From contig NZ_OY762512.1 of the NCBI RefSeq assembly GCF_963665995.1, positions 2,666,001-2,730,000 of the forward strand: 64,000 nucleotides of DNA, in the 5' to 3' direction. Each line of letters opens with the position of its first letter. Position 1 is the first letter of the stretch. The notes under the pieces are model-generated. The model was not told the origin of the DNA, ran no database searches, and saw only the letters and a list, made by a program, of their open reading frames with translations. Source of the DNA: Pleurocapsa sp. FMAR1. GTDB lineage: Bacteria; Cyanobacteriota; Cyanobacteriia; Cyanobacteriales; Xenococcaceae. Positions 9,397 through 19,077 of this stretch are shown here, in pieces. The position numbers and the translations under genes were made by a program.

Positions 9397-10155
9397 ATGA
9401 CCTGTGCCACAGTCAAATTAGATACTCTCAATTTATCTCAAGCCAATCAGAAATTAGAAGATGCAGAAGCATTGTCTGTAGTTGAATGGAGTTGCAAAAC
9501 TTTTGGCGATGGCTTGGTGATGACTACCAGCTTTGGTATTCAGGCGGCGGTAATGTTACACCTTGTAACTAAAATGATTCCCAAAATTCCTGTAATTTGG
9601 ATCGATACAGGCTATCTCCCTGCTGAAACTTATCAATTTGCCGAACAGTTAACTAAAAAGCTCAATCTCAATCTTCACGTTTATCAGTCTTCTATTTCCC
9701 CAGCGCGAATGGAAGCTTTATATGGAAAACTATGGGAACAAAATGATGTAGAAGCTTTGAATCTCTACGATAAGATCCGCAAAGTCGAACCAATGCAGCG
9801 CGCCTTAGACGATTTAAATGCCACTGCTTGGCTGGCGGGACTACGTAAAGACCAAACGGCTCATCGTCAAAATTTAGCTAGGGTAGAACAGCAAAATAAG
9901 CTATATAAGATTTACCCTATTTTAAATTGGAATGCGCGGGACATTTATCAGTATCTGACTACTTACGATCTTCCTTATCATCCTTTTTTCGATCTAGGCT
10001 ATGTTTCTGTGGGTGATTGGCACTCTAGTCGCCCTTTAACCGCTGATGACACTAATGGTAGAGATACTCGTTTTAATGGTTTAAAACAAGAATGTGGCTT
10101 ACATTTACCGCAAACTTCAGGGGAAGAAGAAAGCCTTAATTGCAGCAGCTTATAA
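9397..10155 (+). CDS. cysH: Phosphoadenylyl-sulfate (PAPS) reductase
   Basis: A 252-residue sulfonucleotide reductase of assimilatory sulfate reduction, making sulfite from PAPS with thioredoxin as donor. Visible motifs are [14 protein letters not shown] (P-loop-like), [24 protein letters not shown] and the catalytic C-terminal cysteine in KQECGLH near residue 232. The two Cys-Cys pairs that hold the [4Fe-4S] cluster of APS reductases are absent, so PAPS is the likely substrate. The start ATG at 9397 (MTCATVKLD) is preceded by about 295 bp of AT-rich DNA divergent from the aminotransferase. It converges on recN with a 43 bp gap. Confidence 0.92.
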   Translation: MTCATVKLDTLNLSQANQKLEDAEALSVVEWSCKTFGDGLVMTTSFGIQAAVMLHLVTKMIPKIPVIWIDTGYLPAETYQFAEQLTKKLNLNLHVYQSSISPARMEALYGKLWEQNDVEALNLYDKIRKVEPMQRALDDLNATAWLAGLRKDQTAHRQNLARVEQQNKLYKIYPILNWNARDIYQYLTTYDLPYHPFFDLGYVSVGDWHSSRPLTADDTNGRDTRFNGLKQECGLHLPQTSGEEESLNCSSL

Positions 10156-10198
10156 AAGCAAATCAGAGATTGGCGATCGCAATCTAAATCACATAAAC

Positions 10199-11959
10199 CT
10201 ACTTTGATTGAGATGCCTGATATTTGGCTGCTTTTGCCAGTAGAGACTCAGCAAAAGCGATCGCATCTTCTGCTGAATGCCCCCCCGTAATTTGTGCTAT
10301 TTCTTCGGCACGCATATTATGATCATTTAGAGATTTTATTCTAACAACTGTACGTATATCTGCTATACCAGAGTTGCCGTTTTCCTGTTTGGCTTTAGCA
10401 GTTTCTTCGATGATAGTTTTCTCAACCTTAAAATGCCCATTTGCCATTGCTGCAATTAATGGTTGGTGGGTAACGCATAGTACCTGGTGCTGTTTACCTA
10501 GCTGGTGCAGCTTTTCGGCGATCGCCTGAGCAACTTTGCCCGAAACCCCTGCATCGATTTCATCAAAGATCAGGGTATGAGAACTTGATTCTGCACTACT
10601 AAAGCAGGCTTTTAGGGCAAGTAAAAACCGACTCATTTCGCCCCCAGAAGCAATTATTGATAATGGCTGTACAGCCTCTCCTGCATTGGGACTAAAGTAA
10701 AACACTACCTTGTCTGCACCCATCGCCGTAGGGCTACATTCAATTAGGCGACATTCAAATACTACCTTATCCATCGCTAGAGGCTTTAACTCTTTGACAA
10801 GCTGCTTTTCTAGCTTAACGGCAGCCTTTTGCCTTAGCTGAGTTAGCTTTTGACACTCTACTGTCAAATTGGCTATTGCCGACTCATATTCTTGCTGTAA
10901 GACTTCAATTGATTGTCCCGCCCCATTCATTTCAGCTAGTTCTTGCTGAAGCTGTTCATAAAGAGCAATCACATCGGCTAAATCTGGACCATATTTACGG
11001 CAGATATTTTTTAGCTGTCTGATTCTTAATTCGATCTCCTCCAAACGCTCTGGATCGGCTTCTAAACCCTCGCTATAGCTGTTAATTTGCTGTCCTGCTT
11101 CGACTATTTGCGCCAATCCAGACTGCACCATTTCTAAGATAGGAGCAAGTTCGCTATCGTATTCCACCATCTCCATCAGACAAGATTCGGCTTTACCCAA
11201 AAGATCTGCTCCCGCAGGTGCATCATAATCTCCCTCATAGAGCATTTGATAGGTTTGGTTGCCTAACTGCTGTAACTCCACTACATGAGACAGGCGATCG
11301 CGTTCTTGCTCAAGTTCTTCTAGTTCATCAGCATCAGTTAGTTCAGCCTCTTTTAAATCCTTAAGCTGAAACCGTAACAAGTCTTGGCGTTGCAATAGTT
11401 CTTGTTCGGACTGAATCCGTTTGTCTAAGGCTTTTCTTGCCTGCTGGGCAGTTTCATAAGCCTGAGTTACTATAGCTAACTGTTGAACAATCGACTTGCC
11501 ACCATAGGCATCTAATAAATTTCTTTGCTTTTCCGAGATTAATAAATTTACGGTTTGTCCTTGCGCCGTAATTTCTACCAAGCGCGATCGCAATTCGCTC
11601 ATCAACTGACGATTAACCAACACCCCGTTTACCCGACTGCGAGATCTCAGGTTGGCTTTGCCATTAACTATTTCACGGCTACAGATCAAAGTATCTTCTT
11701 CTAGGAGATCGATTTCTTGTGCTTCTAGCCATTCATTTAGTCGAGCATTAGTCTGGAAAGTCGCTTCCACCAGAGAGCGATCGCTGCCACTGCGAATCAT
11801 GCGGACATTAGCTTTTCCGCCTAAAACAATATCAATTGCATCAAGAATAATTGATTTACCTGCACCAGTTTCTCCTGTTAAAACGCTTAAACCATTTTGC
11901 AGATTAAGTTCTAAAGAGTCAACTAAAGCAAAATTATTAATTTTTAGATTAACGAGCAT
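10199..11959 (-). CDS. recN: DNA repair protein RecN
   Basis: A 586-residue SMC-like ATPase for double-strand break repair. The Walker A motif GETGAGKS lies at about residues 30-37. Two long coiled-coil arms run from about 150 to 400. The C-terminal ATPase half has the signature IIASGGEMSRFLLALKA and the Walker B TLIFDEIDAGVSG, followed by CVTHQPLIAAMAN. Length and order are normal. It is a single gene on the minus strand, upstream of the toxin-antitoxin pair. Confidence 0.96.
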   Translation of the reverse strand: MLVNLKINNFALVDSLELNLQNGLSVLTGETGAGKSIILDAIDIVLGGKANVRMIRSGSDRSLVEATFQTNARLNEWLEAQEIDLLEEDTLICSREIVNGKANLRSRSRVNGVLVNRQLMSELRSRLVEITAQGQTVNLLISEKQRNLLDAYGGKSIVQQLAIVTQAYETAQQARKALDKRIQSEQELLQRQDLLRFQLKDLKEAELTDADELEELEQERDRLSHVVELQQLGNQTYQMLYEGDYDAPAGADLLGKAESCLMEMVEYDSELAPILEMVQSGLAQIVEAGQQINSYSEGLEADPERLEEIELRIRQLKNICRKYGPDLADVIALYEQLQQELAEMNGAGQSIEVLQQEYESAIANLTVECQKLTQLRQKAAVKLEKQLVKELKPLAMDKVVFECRLIECSPTAMGADKVVFYFSPNAGEAVQPLSIIASGGEMSRFLLALKACFSSAESSSHTLIFDEIDAGVSGKVAQAIAEKLHQLGKQHQVLCVTHQPLIAAMANGHFKVEKTIIEETAKAKQENGNSGIADIRTVVRIKSLNDHNMRAEEIAQITGGHSAEDAIAFAESLLAKAAKYQASQSK

Positions 11960-12119
11960 CTAGATAAAATTAGGCTGGCTTGAACCAAAAGAATAAATAA
12001 TTAAAATTAAATCTGCACTACCAGCAGTTTAGCTGAAGTCACAGAAGATTATTAGTGTTTTTTTATTGACTTTACTGAATCCTAAATATGCCGATCAACG
12101 TGGGTTAAATGAATACAGG

Positions 12120-12374
12120 TTAGTAATGAAATTTACATTGAGCCACAAATATCTTATCTTCAGTAACTTTGTATACTAAGCGATGTTCTTGAGTGATTCT
12201 TCTTGACCAATAACCCGTCCAATTATATTTGAGTGGTTCTGGTTTACCAAGACCATCAAAGGGGGTTTTTTTAATATTTCTCAGTATACGATTGATTCGC
12301 TTAAATACTTTAGGGTCTTTTTCTTGGAAGTCATAATAATCTTTCAAAGCAGAAGTGGCAAAAACAACTTTCAA
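12120..12374 (-). CDS. yoeB: YoeB/Txe-family mRNA interferase toxin
   Basis: A RelE-fold toxin that cleaves mRNA at the ribosome. The C-terminal half is nearly standard: FDGLGKPEPLKYNWTGYWS, RRITQEHRLVYKV and the ending CKFHY, with the catalytic Glu, Arg, His and Tyr residues in place. A TTG at 12374 gives 84 residues starting KVVFATSALKDYYDF, the usual YoeB length. An upstream ATG at 12422 would add sixteen residues (KSGDAELVSAYPTDLL) encoded mostly by a palindrome, and would overlap the antitoxin by 20 bases. Family start positions favour the TTG; translational coupling would favour the ATG. Confidence 0.88.
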   Translation of the reverse strand: MKVVFATSALKDYYDFQEKDPKVFKRINRILRNIKKTPFDGLGKPEPLKYNWTGYWSRRITQEHRLVYKVTEDKIFVAQCKFHY

Positions 12375-12388
12375 CAAGTCGGTTGGAT

Positions 12389-12409
12389 ATGCTGAAACAA
12401 GTTCAGCAT
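12389..12409. repeat. Palindrome at the antitoxin-toxin junction
   Basis: ATGCTGAA (12389-12396), loop ACAAG, TTCAGCAT (12402-12409): a perfect 8-bp inverted repeat that spans the antitoxin stop codon and the leader of the toxin. Its transcript could hide or expose the toxin start. The core also looks like a short mobile palindrome of a type seen scattered in many bacterial genomes. Confidence 0.6.
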
Positions 12410-12663
12410 CCCCCGACTTCAATTTCTACTTCAACTCCACCACCATCTTCTAATTCAGCGATCGCCTCAGACAAAACTCTAATATTTTCTTGACTAGACA
12501 TCAAATGTAGGGTGGCTTCATTAGTCTGATAATCATCAAAGCTCATCACCACCACTTTTCTTCCGTTAGACCTCGATACTACGATGGGAATGCGATCATC
12601 TTCCACCTTATTAAGATAGTTAGCCAGATTTTGACGAAATTCTGAGTAATTAACAGATTCCAT
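12403..12663 (-). CDS. yefM: YefM/Phd-family antitoxin
   Basis: An 86-residue antitoxin partner of YoeB. The N-terminal YefM fold is clear (NYSEFRQNLANYLNKVEDD, then PIVVSRSNGRKVVVMSFDDY), which makes the dimeric DNA-binding part. The C-terminal half (TLHLMSSQENIRVLSEAIAE) is the toxin-binding helix region. The acidic, glycine-rich end (ELEDGGGVEVEIEVGGC) is unusual for the family and runs into the junction palindrome. The gene precedes the toxin, the usual order, and the pair very likely represses its own promoter. Confidence 0.9.
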   Translation of the reverse strand: MESVNYSEFRQNLANYLNKVEDDRIPIVVSRSNGRKVVVMSFDDYQTNEATLHLMSSQENIRVLSEAIAELEDGGGVEVEIEVGGC

Positions 12664-12753
12664 AAACTTAAGTACCCAAACAAGTACTTAAATTATAGCT
12701 CTTTATTAAACTAATAAAGATATACTTAAAAGCTGATTGACCCAACTTAATCT

Positions 12754-13989
12754 ATGAAAAGCGATCGCTGGCGTGAAAAATTTGATTTGCCCCCATTATT
12801 TTGGCTGATAGCTTTAATTGCTTTCATCAACGCCATTAGTTTCACAATAATTATTCCCCTCATTTATCCCTATGCCAAACAGTTCGGCTTAAGCGATCTA
12901 CAGGCTAGTTTACTAACTACAGCTTTTGCCTTGTCGCAGTTTTTTGGTACTCCCATATTAGGCAAGCTGTCAGATCGCCTGGGACGCAAATATATATTAG
13001 TTTTTAGTTTAGCGGGGACAGTAGTAGCGAATTTAATTGCTAGTGTGGCGGGGGTTGCTTGGCTGCTGTATGCTGCGCGAGTCTTAGATGGCTTGACTGG
13101 AGGGAATACCTCGGTTGCCAGTGCGGTAATTAGCGATATTACTACTCCCCAGCAACGTCCAAAAGCCTTTGGTATTTTTGCGGCTACCTTTCGTTTGGGG
13201 TTTGTCATTGGTCCTGTCTTAAGCTACCTAGCGCAGCAGTTGCCGACTTTTCCTGGGGTTTCTTCTCTGGGAATGAGTTTTTTGGTTAGTGCGGCGATCG
13301 CGGCTTTTGCTTCTTTGTTAACTTTATTTTTTCTCCCCGAAACCACTTCTCAATCAGGGGAATTTAAATTAAGCTGGGACGATTTTGCCTTTGGCAAGAT
13401 TGTCAAATCTGCTACTAGACCAAAGTTGGGTAAATTGTTTGTCCTTACTTTTTTAAGCGGCATTACCTTTACTATCTTTACCTTTGCTTTTCAGCCGTTT
13501 TTCCTGTTTGTCTTAAAGCAAGATGCTAAAGGATTGGCAATCATGTTTGCTTTGGTGGGGATACTGGGCTTTATTTCTCAGGTATTTGCCCTTGAACCTT
13601 TGAGTAAAAAATTCAATCTAATTGATATTGTTAGCGTTTCTTTGGTTTTACGGGGAATAACTTTCTTATTGATGCCAACTTTCCCTACCTATGGCGCATT
13701 TGTGATTATTTTGATCGTCTTTGGTCTAGTTAATTCTTTTCCCATGCCTTTGATCGACACAGTGTTATCTCTTAATACAAACAATAAAGAACAAGGAGAA
13801 GTGTTGGGAATTAACTCTTCTTACTTAAGCATGGCTAATGCGATCGGTCCTGTCATTTCGGGCTTATTAGTTAGCATAAATTACACCACACCCTTGTGGA
13901 TTACGGGAGTATTAACTATTTTAGTTGCAGGATTTGCCTTCAAACTCAAGCCTCAGTTTAAATGTACTAAATCAATAGTTAATAGCTGA
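12754..13989 (+). CDS. MFS transporter, drug-exporter-like (DHA1/TetA type)
   Basis: A 411-residue permease with twelve predicted membrane segments. The loop 2-3 signature GKLSDRLGRKYILVFSL is the classic MFS motif A. ARVLDGLTGGNTSVASAVI matches the motif B/C region of 12-TM proton antiporters such as TetA, and GFVIGPVLSYL is motif C of exporters. Substrate unknown. It is divergent from the toxin-antitoxin pair and convergent with the sensor-kinase pseudogene. Confidence 0.88.
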   Translation: MKSDRWREKFDLPPLFWLIALIAFINAISFTIIIPLIYPYAKQFGLSDLQASLLTTAFALSQFFGTPILGKLSDRLGRKYILVFSLAGTVVANLIASVAGVAWLLYAARVLDGLTGGNTSVASAVISDITTPQQRPKAFGIFAATFRLGFVIGPVLSYLAQQLPTFPGVSSLGMSFLVSAAIAAFASLLTLFFLPETTSQSGEFKLSWDDFAFGKIVKSATRPKLGKLFVLTFLSGITFTIFTFAFQPFFLFVLKQDAKGLAIMFALVGILGFISQVFALEPLSKKFNLIDIVSVSLVLRGITFLLMPTFPTYGAFVIILIVFGLVNSFPMPLIDTVLSLNTNNKEQGEVLGINSSYLSMANAIGPVISGLLVSINYTTPLWITGVLTILVAGFAFKLKPQFKCTKSIVNS

Positions 13990-14056
13990 CGTTACGTACT
14001 CATCGATCTGTAAGACTACGCTCCTCGTCACCCCGTCACAGCAGCAAGCATTTTAT

Positions 14057-17000
14057 CTAAACCGTTGCTTTTGCCTTAAATAGCTTTGATTCAAGCTCTC
14101 TTGGATCGAGGGGTTGGGCAAATAAGTAACCTTGGGCAAATTCGCAACCCAAAGCTTTTAATTGCTGTAACTGCTCTCTAATTTCTACTCCTTCGGCGAT
14201 CGCATCTTGCAGAGAATGAATATCATCTAGTAAAATAACAAATTCATCTCCTCCCAAACGAGCCACCGTATCCATAGTTCGCAAATCTTCCGAGAGAGTT
14301 TTGGCGATCGCAATCAGTAATTTATCACCGACTAAATGACCCAAACTATCATTAATAATTTTAAAACGATCAAGATCAATAAAAAGTACCGCAAACAAGT
14401 GGTTTAGATTGCGTTAAGAATTTTGCAAGGCGCGCTCGATACGATCCATTAATAGGGTGCGATTGGGCAAACTAGTTAAGCCATCGTAGAGAGCATCATA
14501 AATTAACTGCTGTTCGGCTTTTTGACGTTCGATAATTTCTTGTTTTAGCTGTTGGTTAAAAGCTACTAACTTTTGATTACTAATTTTTAACTGTAGAGTT
14601 CGCTCCTGGACTTTTTGTTCTAGCTGTTGGTTTAAGCTCAAAATTTCGGCTTTGGCTAATTGTAGATCTAGTTGATTTTTAACTCGCAGCAAGACTTCTT
14701 CAATCTGAAAGGGTTTACGGACAAAATCATCACATCCTGCTGATAAAACAATCGCTCTTTCCTCCTCAAAAGTTGATGCTGTTAAAGCAATAATATAAAC
14801 AGCCTGACCTTTTAGGTGTGATTTGATGTATTTAGTTGCTTCATAACCGTTCATCACTGGCATCCTCATGTCCATCCAAATTAGATGAGGCTGCCATTCT
14901 TGCCAGATGGCTACGGCTTCTTGACCGTTGTTGGCTTCCTTGACTTCAAAGCCAACTGGTTGCAGTAGTTTTAAGACAATTTGACGATTCTCCTGGCGAT
15001 CGTCCACGACCAAAATACGATAGCTAGGCTGGTTTGGTTTTAAGGCAATAACCTTTTTCTGGGATTTGTGAGGTTGCAATTCATCAGCGAGAGGAGGTTC
15101 AGTCACAATTTGGAATTTAAATACCGTTCCTGTCTGCAAATCGCTACTGACGGTAATATTTCCTCCCATGAACTGCACGAATTTACGACTAATGGGTAAG
15201 CCTAAACCCGTTCCTTCTTCTGACTGTCTGCCTGTTTCTGTTTGCGTAAACGCATCAAATAGAGTATTTAATTCTTCGGGGGCAATTCCTGCACCAGTAT
15301 CGGCAATTTCAAATAATAAAAGCTTATCGTTGGCTGCATCTGCTTTGACTCGTAGAGTTACTCCGCCTTCGGTAGTAAATTTAAGAGCATTATTTAATAG
15401 ATTAATTAATACTTGCCGTAATTTACGTTCATCGGTACGCACGTAGTTCGGTGTATTGGGATGACGCTCAAATAAAAGCTGTAGGCTTTTAGCATCAGCC
15501 TTAAATTCTAACATTTCAACCGTGGTATCGAGGAGGCGATGTAGGTCAAAGCTATTGGAATTAAGATCGATTCGCCCAGCTTCGATTTTTGACAGATCTA
15601 AAACATCGTTAATCAAAGCCAGTAGATGTTCTCCGCTACGATTAACCACTGCCAAATTTTCTAATTGCGATCGCGTTGCTGATTTATCCCGCTGCATGAT
15701 TTGGGTAAAACCGAGAATAGCGTTCAGAGGAGTCCGTAGCTCATGACTCATGTTGGCTAAGAAAGAGCTTTTGGCTTTGTTGGCTACTTCTGCTGCTTCT
15801 TTGGCAGTTTGTAATTCTTTGGTACGCTCGACAACCCGATTTTCTAGTTCTTGGTTGGTATTGGCTAATTCTTGATTAGCAGTATCCAACTCCTGGTTGG
15901 TGGCATCTAGTTGAGCAAAAGAAGACTTTAACTGACTTGCCATTTGGTTAAAGGAATCAGCTAAAACACTTAATTCATCGATCTTTTTAATCCTGACTGT
16001 TTGTTCTAAATCGCCACTGGCGATCGCCATACTGGCATTAATAAGGCGACGAATCGGCTTTGTTATCCAACGAGAAGTGATTGTTCCCAACAGAGTTGCC
16101 ACTAATAAAGAAGCCAAACACAGTAAAATGGTAGTACGGGTATTAGCATTAATCTCTGCCATAAAGTCTGATTCTGGCATTACCACCACCATCAGCCAAT
16201 CTAATCCCAGTTCGTCCTTCCAGGGAGTTACTTGAGCAAAATGCCTTTTACCTTCAAGCTCGAAGTTTACCTGTTGCTCGGTATTGATGCGTTCAAAGCT
16301 ACTAAATTTAGATTTTAAATATTTGGCTGTGGCTTTGATTAAGGGATCGCTACTGTTGGCTACATTGAGTCGTTTTGCTTCTTCCTCAACAACATTATAG
16401 GGTGCTTCGTCACTAGAACTAGCAATAACTAAACCGTCACGCTCTAAGACAAAAACTCTGGCTGAAGGGCTAATATCAAAACTTCGTAAAAACTCGCTAA
16501 TCCCTTTTAAAAGTAGATCGACACACAAAATAGCCAATAAATTGTGATCCTCGTCATAGAGAGGATAGTTAACGGGGACAGACAAGATATCTGGTGTTCC
16601 ATCCCAAGCATAAACCTCTGTCCAAGTTGGTTTACCTTTTTTGACTGTTTCGGTGTACCAAGATTCTTGTAAAGGCTAATAGGGAGTATAATCTACTATC
16701 TTGGTGCGCCTACCTTGCTCGTCAACTCCATAGCCATAAGAATTCCAATTTGTCTCGGCAGAAAGTTCATCAATTGTAAAACTATCATTCTCTAGCCACC
16801 TTCCCGCCCCTGCATATTCACCCGTGGGTAAAGCATAAAAAATATAACCAACATTTTCAAATACCTGTAACTGTTGCCAATGATAAAGCCCTGCGGTTTT
16901 ATAATCTCTGAGATTTAACAATCCTAGCTTGACAGCATCAGCATTAATTTGATTAATGGCAACGGCAGTTTTAATATAATTATCTAAATGTAAGGAAACG

Positions 17001-17212
17001 CGATCGCTTGCCTCTACTTGTAAATCCGTAGCCAGAGAATTTACAGCTTTTTGTCCATTACGAAAAGATAGATAACCAGTAATACTTACTGCTGCAAAAA
17101 TTTGTAAGATAAATGGAACAACTAAGATTAAAGGTAAAGCAATACCTTTTTTTTGTTTGGGTATATTATTCTTACGGGTTGTCAATAATTGACGATCTAG
17201 CTTAAAGCTCAT
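14057..17212 (-). pseudogene. Hybrid sensor kinase/GGDEF-EAL gene with two in-frame stops and an internal deletion
   Basis: One reading frame of about 1,052 codons covers a whole signalling protein. Its order is: N-terminal membrane segment, Cache-like sensor (broken at 16676-16678 by TAG after VDYTPY), second membrane segment, HAMP, coiled coil, HisKA with [13 protein letters not shown], HATPase, receiver with [14 protein letters not shown], and GGDEF. A second stop, TAA at 14414-14416, sits at the start of the GGDEF domain (ALQNS, stop, RNLNHLF). Sequence on both sides of each stop continues in frame and still matches the families. The GGDEF domain ([13 protein letters not shown]) then jumps straight into the last 35 residues of an EAL domain ([18 protein letters not shown]). 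The junction lies on a HIP1 octamer at 14196-14203. The catalytic residues that remain are intact, so decay looks recent. Confidence 0.85.
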
Positions 17213-17426
17213 GGGGACTGAAGTAAAAATTCATAGCCATATTATTCCTTTCTACTAGGTCAAAATGATGATCGTCACCGATCGGGAAAATCTCTAAGTA
17301 AAGCAAGAAATTAATTACTCAGACCAAATATTTTTAACATTTAATGCCAAATGTCAAAAGGCATAACTGAAAATAATTGCTTAGACTGAAAGAGGTTACG
17401 TATAGTAAATTTTATTTTCAGCTAAT

Positions 17427-18233
17427 ATGGCTACTGGACAAGATACTCTGTGGGAAAAATTTATCCAACCGTTGTTTGGATTTTTAATTGATCGCGAAGC
17501 ATTAAAAGAACTATCCGACAGCATAGACTGGGAGACTGAGAGCGATCGCCTGAAAAATCCTGATTTGATTTATCCTGAGTACTATAAGTCTCAAAATTTT
17601 CACGGTATTAAAGGCGGTTATCTTAATTCCAGCGCAGCCGTAACTTACGATCCTATTACCAAACACGCCTTACCTCCTAATGAAAATTGGAATCGAGAGG
17701 CAGTAATTAAAGCAGTCACAGGTAATCCCCTTAAAATCATCGATCTTGGCTGTGGAACAGGTTCAACCACGATTATGCTTAAACAGGCTTTTCCGAATGC
17801 CGAGGTTGTCGGCTTAGATTTATCTCCGCAAATGCTGGTTATGGCAGAATACAAGACACAGTTAGAAAGATTAAATGTTCAATGGCTACATGGCTTGGCT
17901 GAAGCAACTAGCTTTGATGATAGCGAATTCGATTTAGTTACCGCCTCATTACTATTTCATGAAACTCCTACTGCAATTTCTCAAGCTGTACTCAAAGAGG
18001 GATTTCGCTTGCTGAAACCAGGAGGACAGGTCATAATTTTGGATGGTCATCAAAAGACTCTGCGTAACACCACATGGCTTACAGACATATTTGAAGAACC
18101 TTATATTGAAGAATATGCTAAGGGTAGCGTGGATGCTTGGTTAGGCAAAGCAGGATTTACTCAGGTATTAACCGAAGATGTTTGGTGGACAAATCAACTA
18201 AGTACGGGAGTAAAATCGATTAGCAATTTGTAA
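17427..18233 (+). CDS. SAM-dependent methyltransferase (class I)
   Basis: A 268-residue protein. The Rossmann methyltransferase core begins near residue 105, with motif I IIDLGCGTGSTTIMLK, the motif II acid in AEVVGLDLSPQML, a mid-motif DLVTASLLFHETP, and RLLKPGGQVIILDGH. The N-terminal 90 residues (YYKSQNFHGIKGGYLN) match a cyanobacterial subgroup of unknown substrate rather than UbiE. The HAD phosphatase gene follows at once, so the two may be co-transcribed. Substrate unknown. Confidence 0.85.
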   Translation: MATGQDTLWEKFIQPLFGFLIDREALKELSDSIDWETESDRLKNPDLIYPEYYKSQNFHGIKGGYLNSSAAVTYDPITKHALPPNENWNREAVIKAVTGNPLKIIDLGCGTGSTTIMLKQAFPNAEVVGLDLSPQMLVMAEYKTQLERLNVQWLHGLAEATSFDDSEFDLVTASLLFHETPTAISQAVLKEGFRLLKPGGQVIILDGHQKTLRNTTWLTDIFEEPYIEEYAKGSVDAWLGKAGFTQVLTEDVWWTNQLSTGVKSISNL

Positions 18234-18256
18234 TTTGATAGTTGATAAATAAATAT

Positions 18257-18937
18257 ATGGGTTTGAAAGCGGTTTTATTAGATTTTAGCGGTGTAATTAT
18301 CGATGACGAAGAGATAAACCAGACATTAGTAGCAGAGATAATGCTGAGTGAAAATTTACGGGCTGATGAGTCTGAATATGCTCAATATTGTCGAGGTAGA
18401 AGCGATCGCGCTTGCTTAAAAGATATCTTAGCTAATCGTGGTCGCATTTTACCTGATGAATATCTAAATAAGCTAATTAAAACTAAATCCAATGGCTACC
18501 GACAGCAAATCGATCAACTAAATAAATTACCTTTATCTCCCAACTTAGCTGAATTTTTGGCGCAGTTAAAGGAACAAGGTATTGCTATTGGCTTAGTAAC
18601 TGGTGCAATTCGTTCTGAAGTTGAATATATTCTGCAAAAGGCTGAACTAGCAGAATACTTTGATGTCATTGTTGCAGGAGATGACCTTGAACAAAGTAAG
18701 CCTGAACCTGAACCCTATTTGCTAGCGTTAAAAAACTTCAGCTTACAATCATCGGAGTGTTTGGCAATTGAAGACAACCCTGTCGGTATCGAAGCAGCAA
18801 AACAAGCCAAGATACAAGTAGTGGGTATTTCTTCTATTTATCCTCTACATATGTTGCAAAGACAAGCTAACTGGACAGTAGATAATTTTTTAGAAATTGA
18901 GCTAGATCGAGTAGACGAAGTATTGTCCCAAGCTTAA
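18257..18937 (+). CDS. HAD-family phosphatase (beta-phosphoglucomutase-like subgroup)
   Basis: About 226 residues. Motif I is LLDFSGVIIDDEE. The usual nucleophile pattern is DxD, but here it reads DFS, so the second acid/base Asp is replaced by Ser. Motif II is GLVTGAIRSEV, motif III is the lysine in EQSKPEPEPYLLAL, and motif IV is CLAIEDNPVGIEAAKQA. I chose the ATG at 18257 (MGLKAVLL) over an in-frame TTG at 18242, because motif I should fall within the first ten residues. The DFS change may weaken or redirect catalysis. It follows the methyltransferase gene by 23 bases. Confidence 0.85.
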   Translation: MGLKAVLLDFSGVIIDDEEINQTLVAEIMLSENLRADESEYAQYCRGRSDRACLKDILANRGRILPDEYLNKLIKTKSNGYRQQIDQLNKLPLSPNLAEFLAQLKEQGIAIGLVTGAIRSEVEYILQKAELAEYFDVIVAGDDLEQSKPEPEPYLLALKNFSLQSSECLAIEDNPVGIEAAKQAKIQVVGISSIYPLHMLQRQANWTVDNFLEIELDRVDEVLSQA

Positions 18938-19046
18938 TTGAAGTTATGTGCAATCAATAGTAGGAAAAAATGGCGTTGCTGATTTAGCGAAGGAGCGCGG
19001 TCTTTTTGACTGCTCACCGCCATTAATGAACGGTGATTCTAAGCTT

Positions 19047-19074
19047 TTAGCTCTTAGCTCTTAGCCGTTAGCTA
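19047..19074. repeat. Heptanucleotide tandem repeat (STRR-like)
   Basis: Four 7-mers in a row: TTAGCTC, TTAGCTC, TTAGCCG, TTAGCTA. Short tandem heptamers of this kind (STRR) are a known feature of some cyanobacterial genomes. It lies right at the left edge of the duplicated peptide locus. Confidence 0.6.
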
Positions 19075-19077
19075 TAT

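Noticed and set aside
9397-10155. APS reductase with iron-sulfur cluster
   Set aside because: The paired cysteines needed for the [4Fe-4S] cluster are absent; only the catalytic C-terminal cysteine is present.
15168-15446. Plus-strand frames inside the sensor-kinase locus
   Set aside because: They mirror the coding of the minus-strand kinase domains and have Ser/Arg-rich, non-family translations.
14057-17212. Stop-codon recoding (TAG/TAA read as sense)
   Set aside because: TAG and TAA end many intact genes here, for example TAG for cyAbrB, gcvT, psbF, psbL and psbJ, so a changed code is unlikely; nonsense mutation is simpler.
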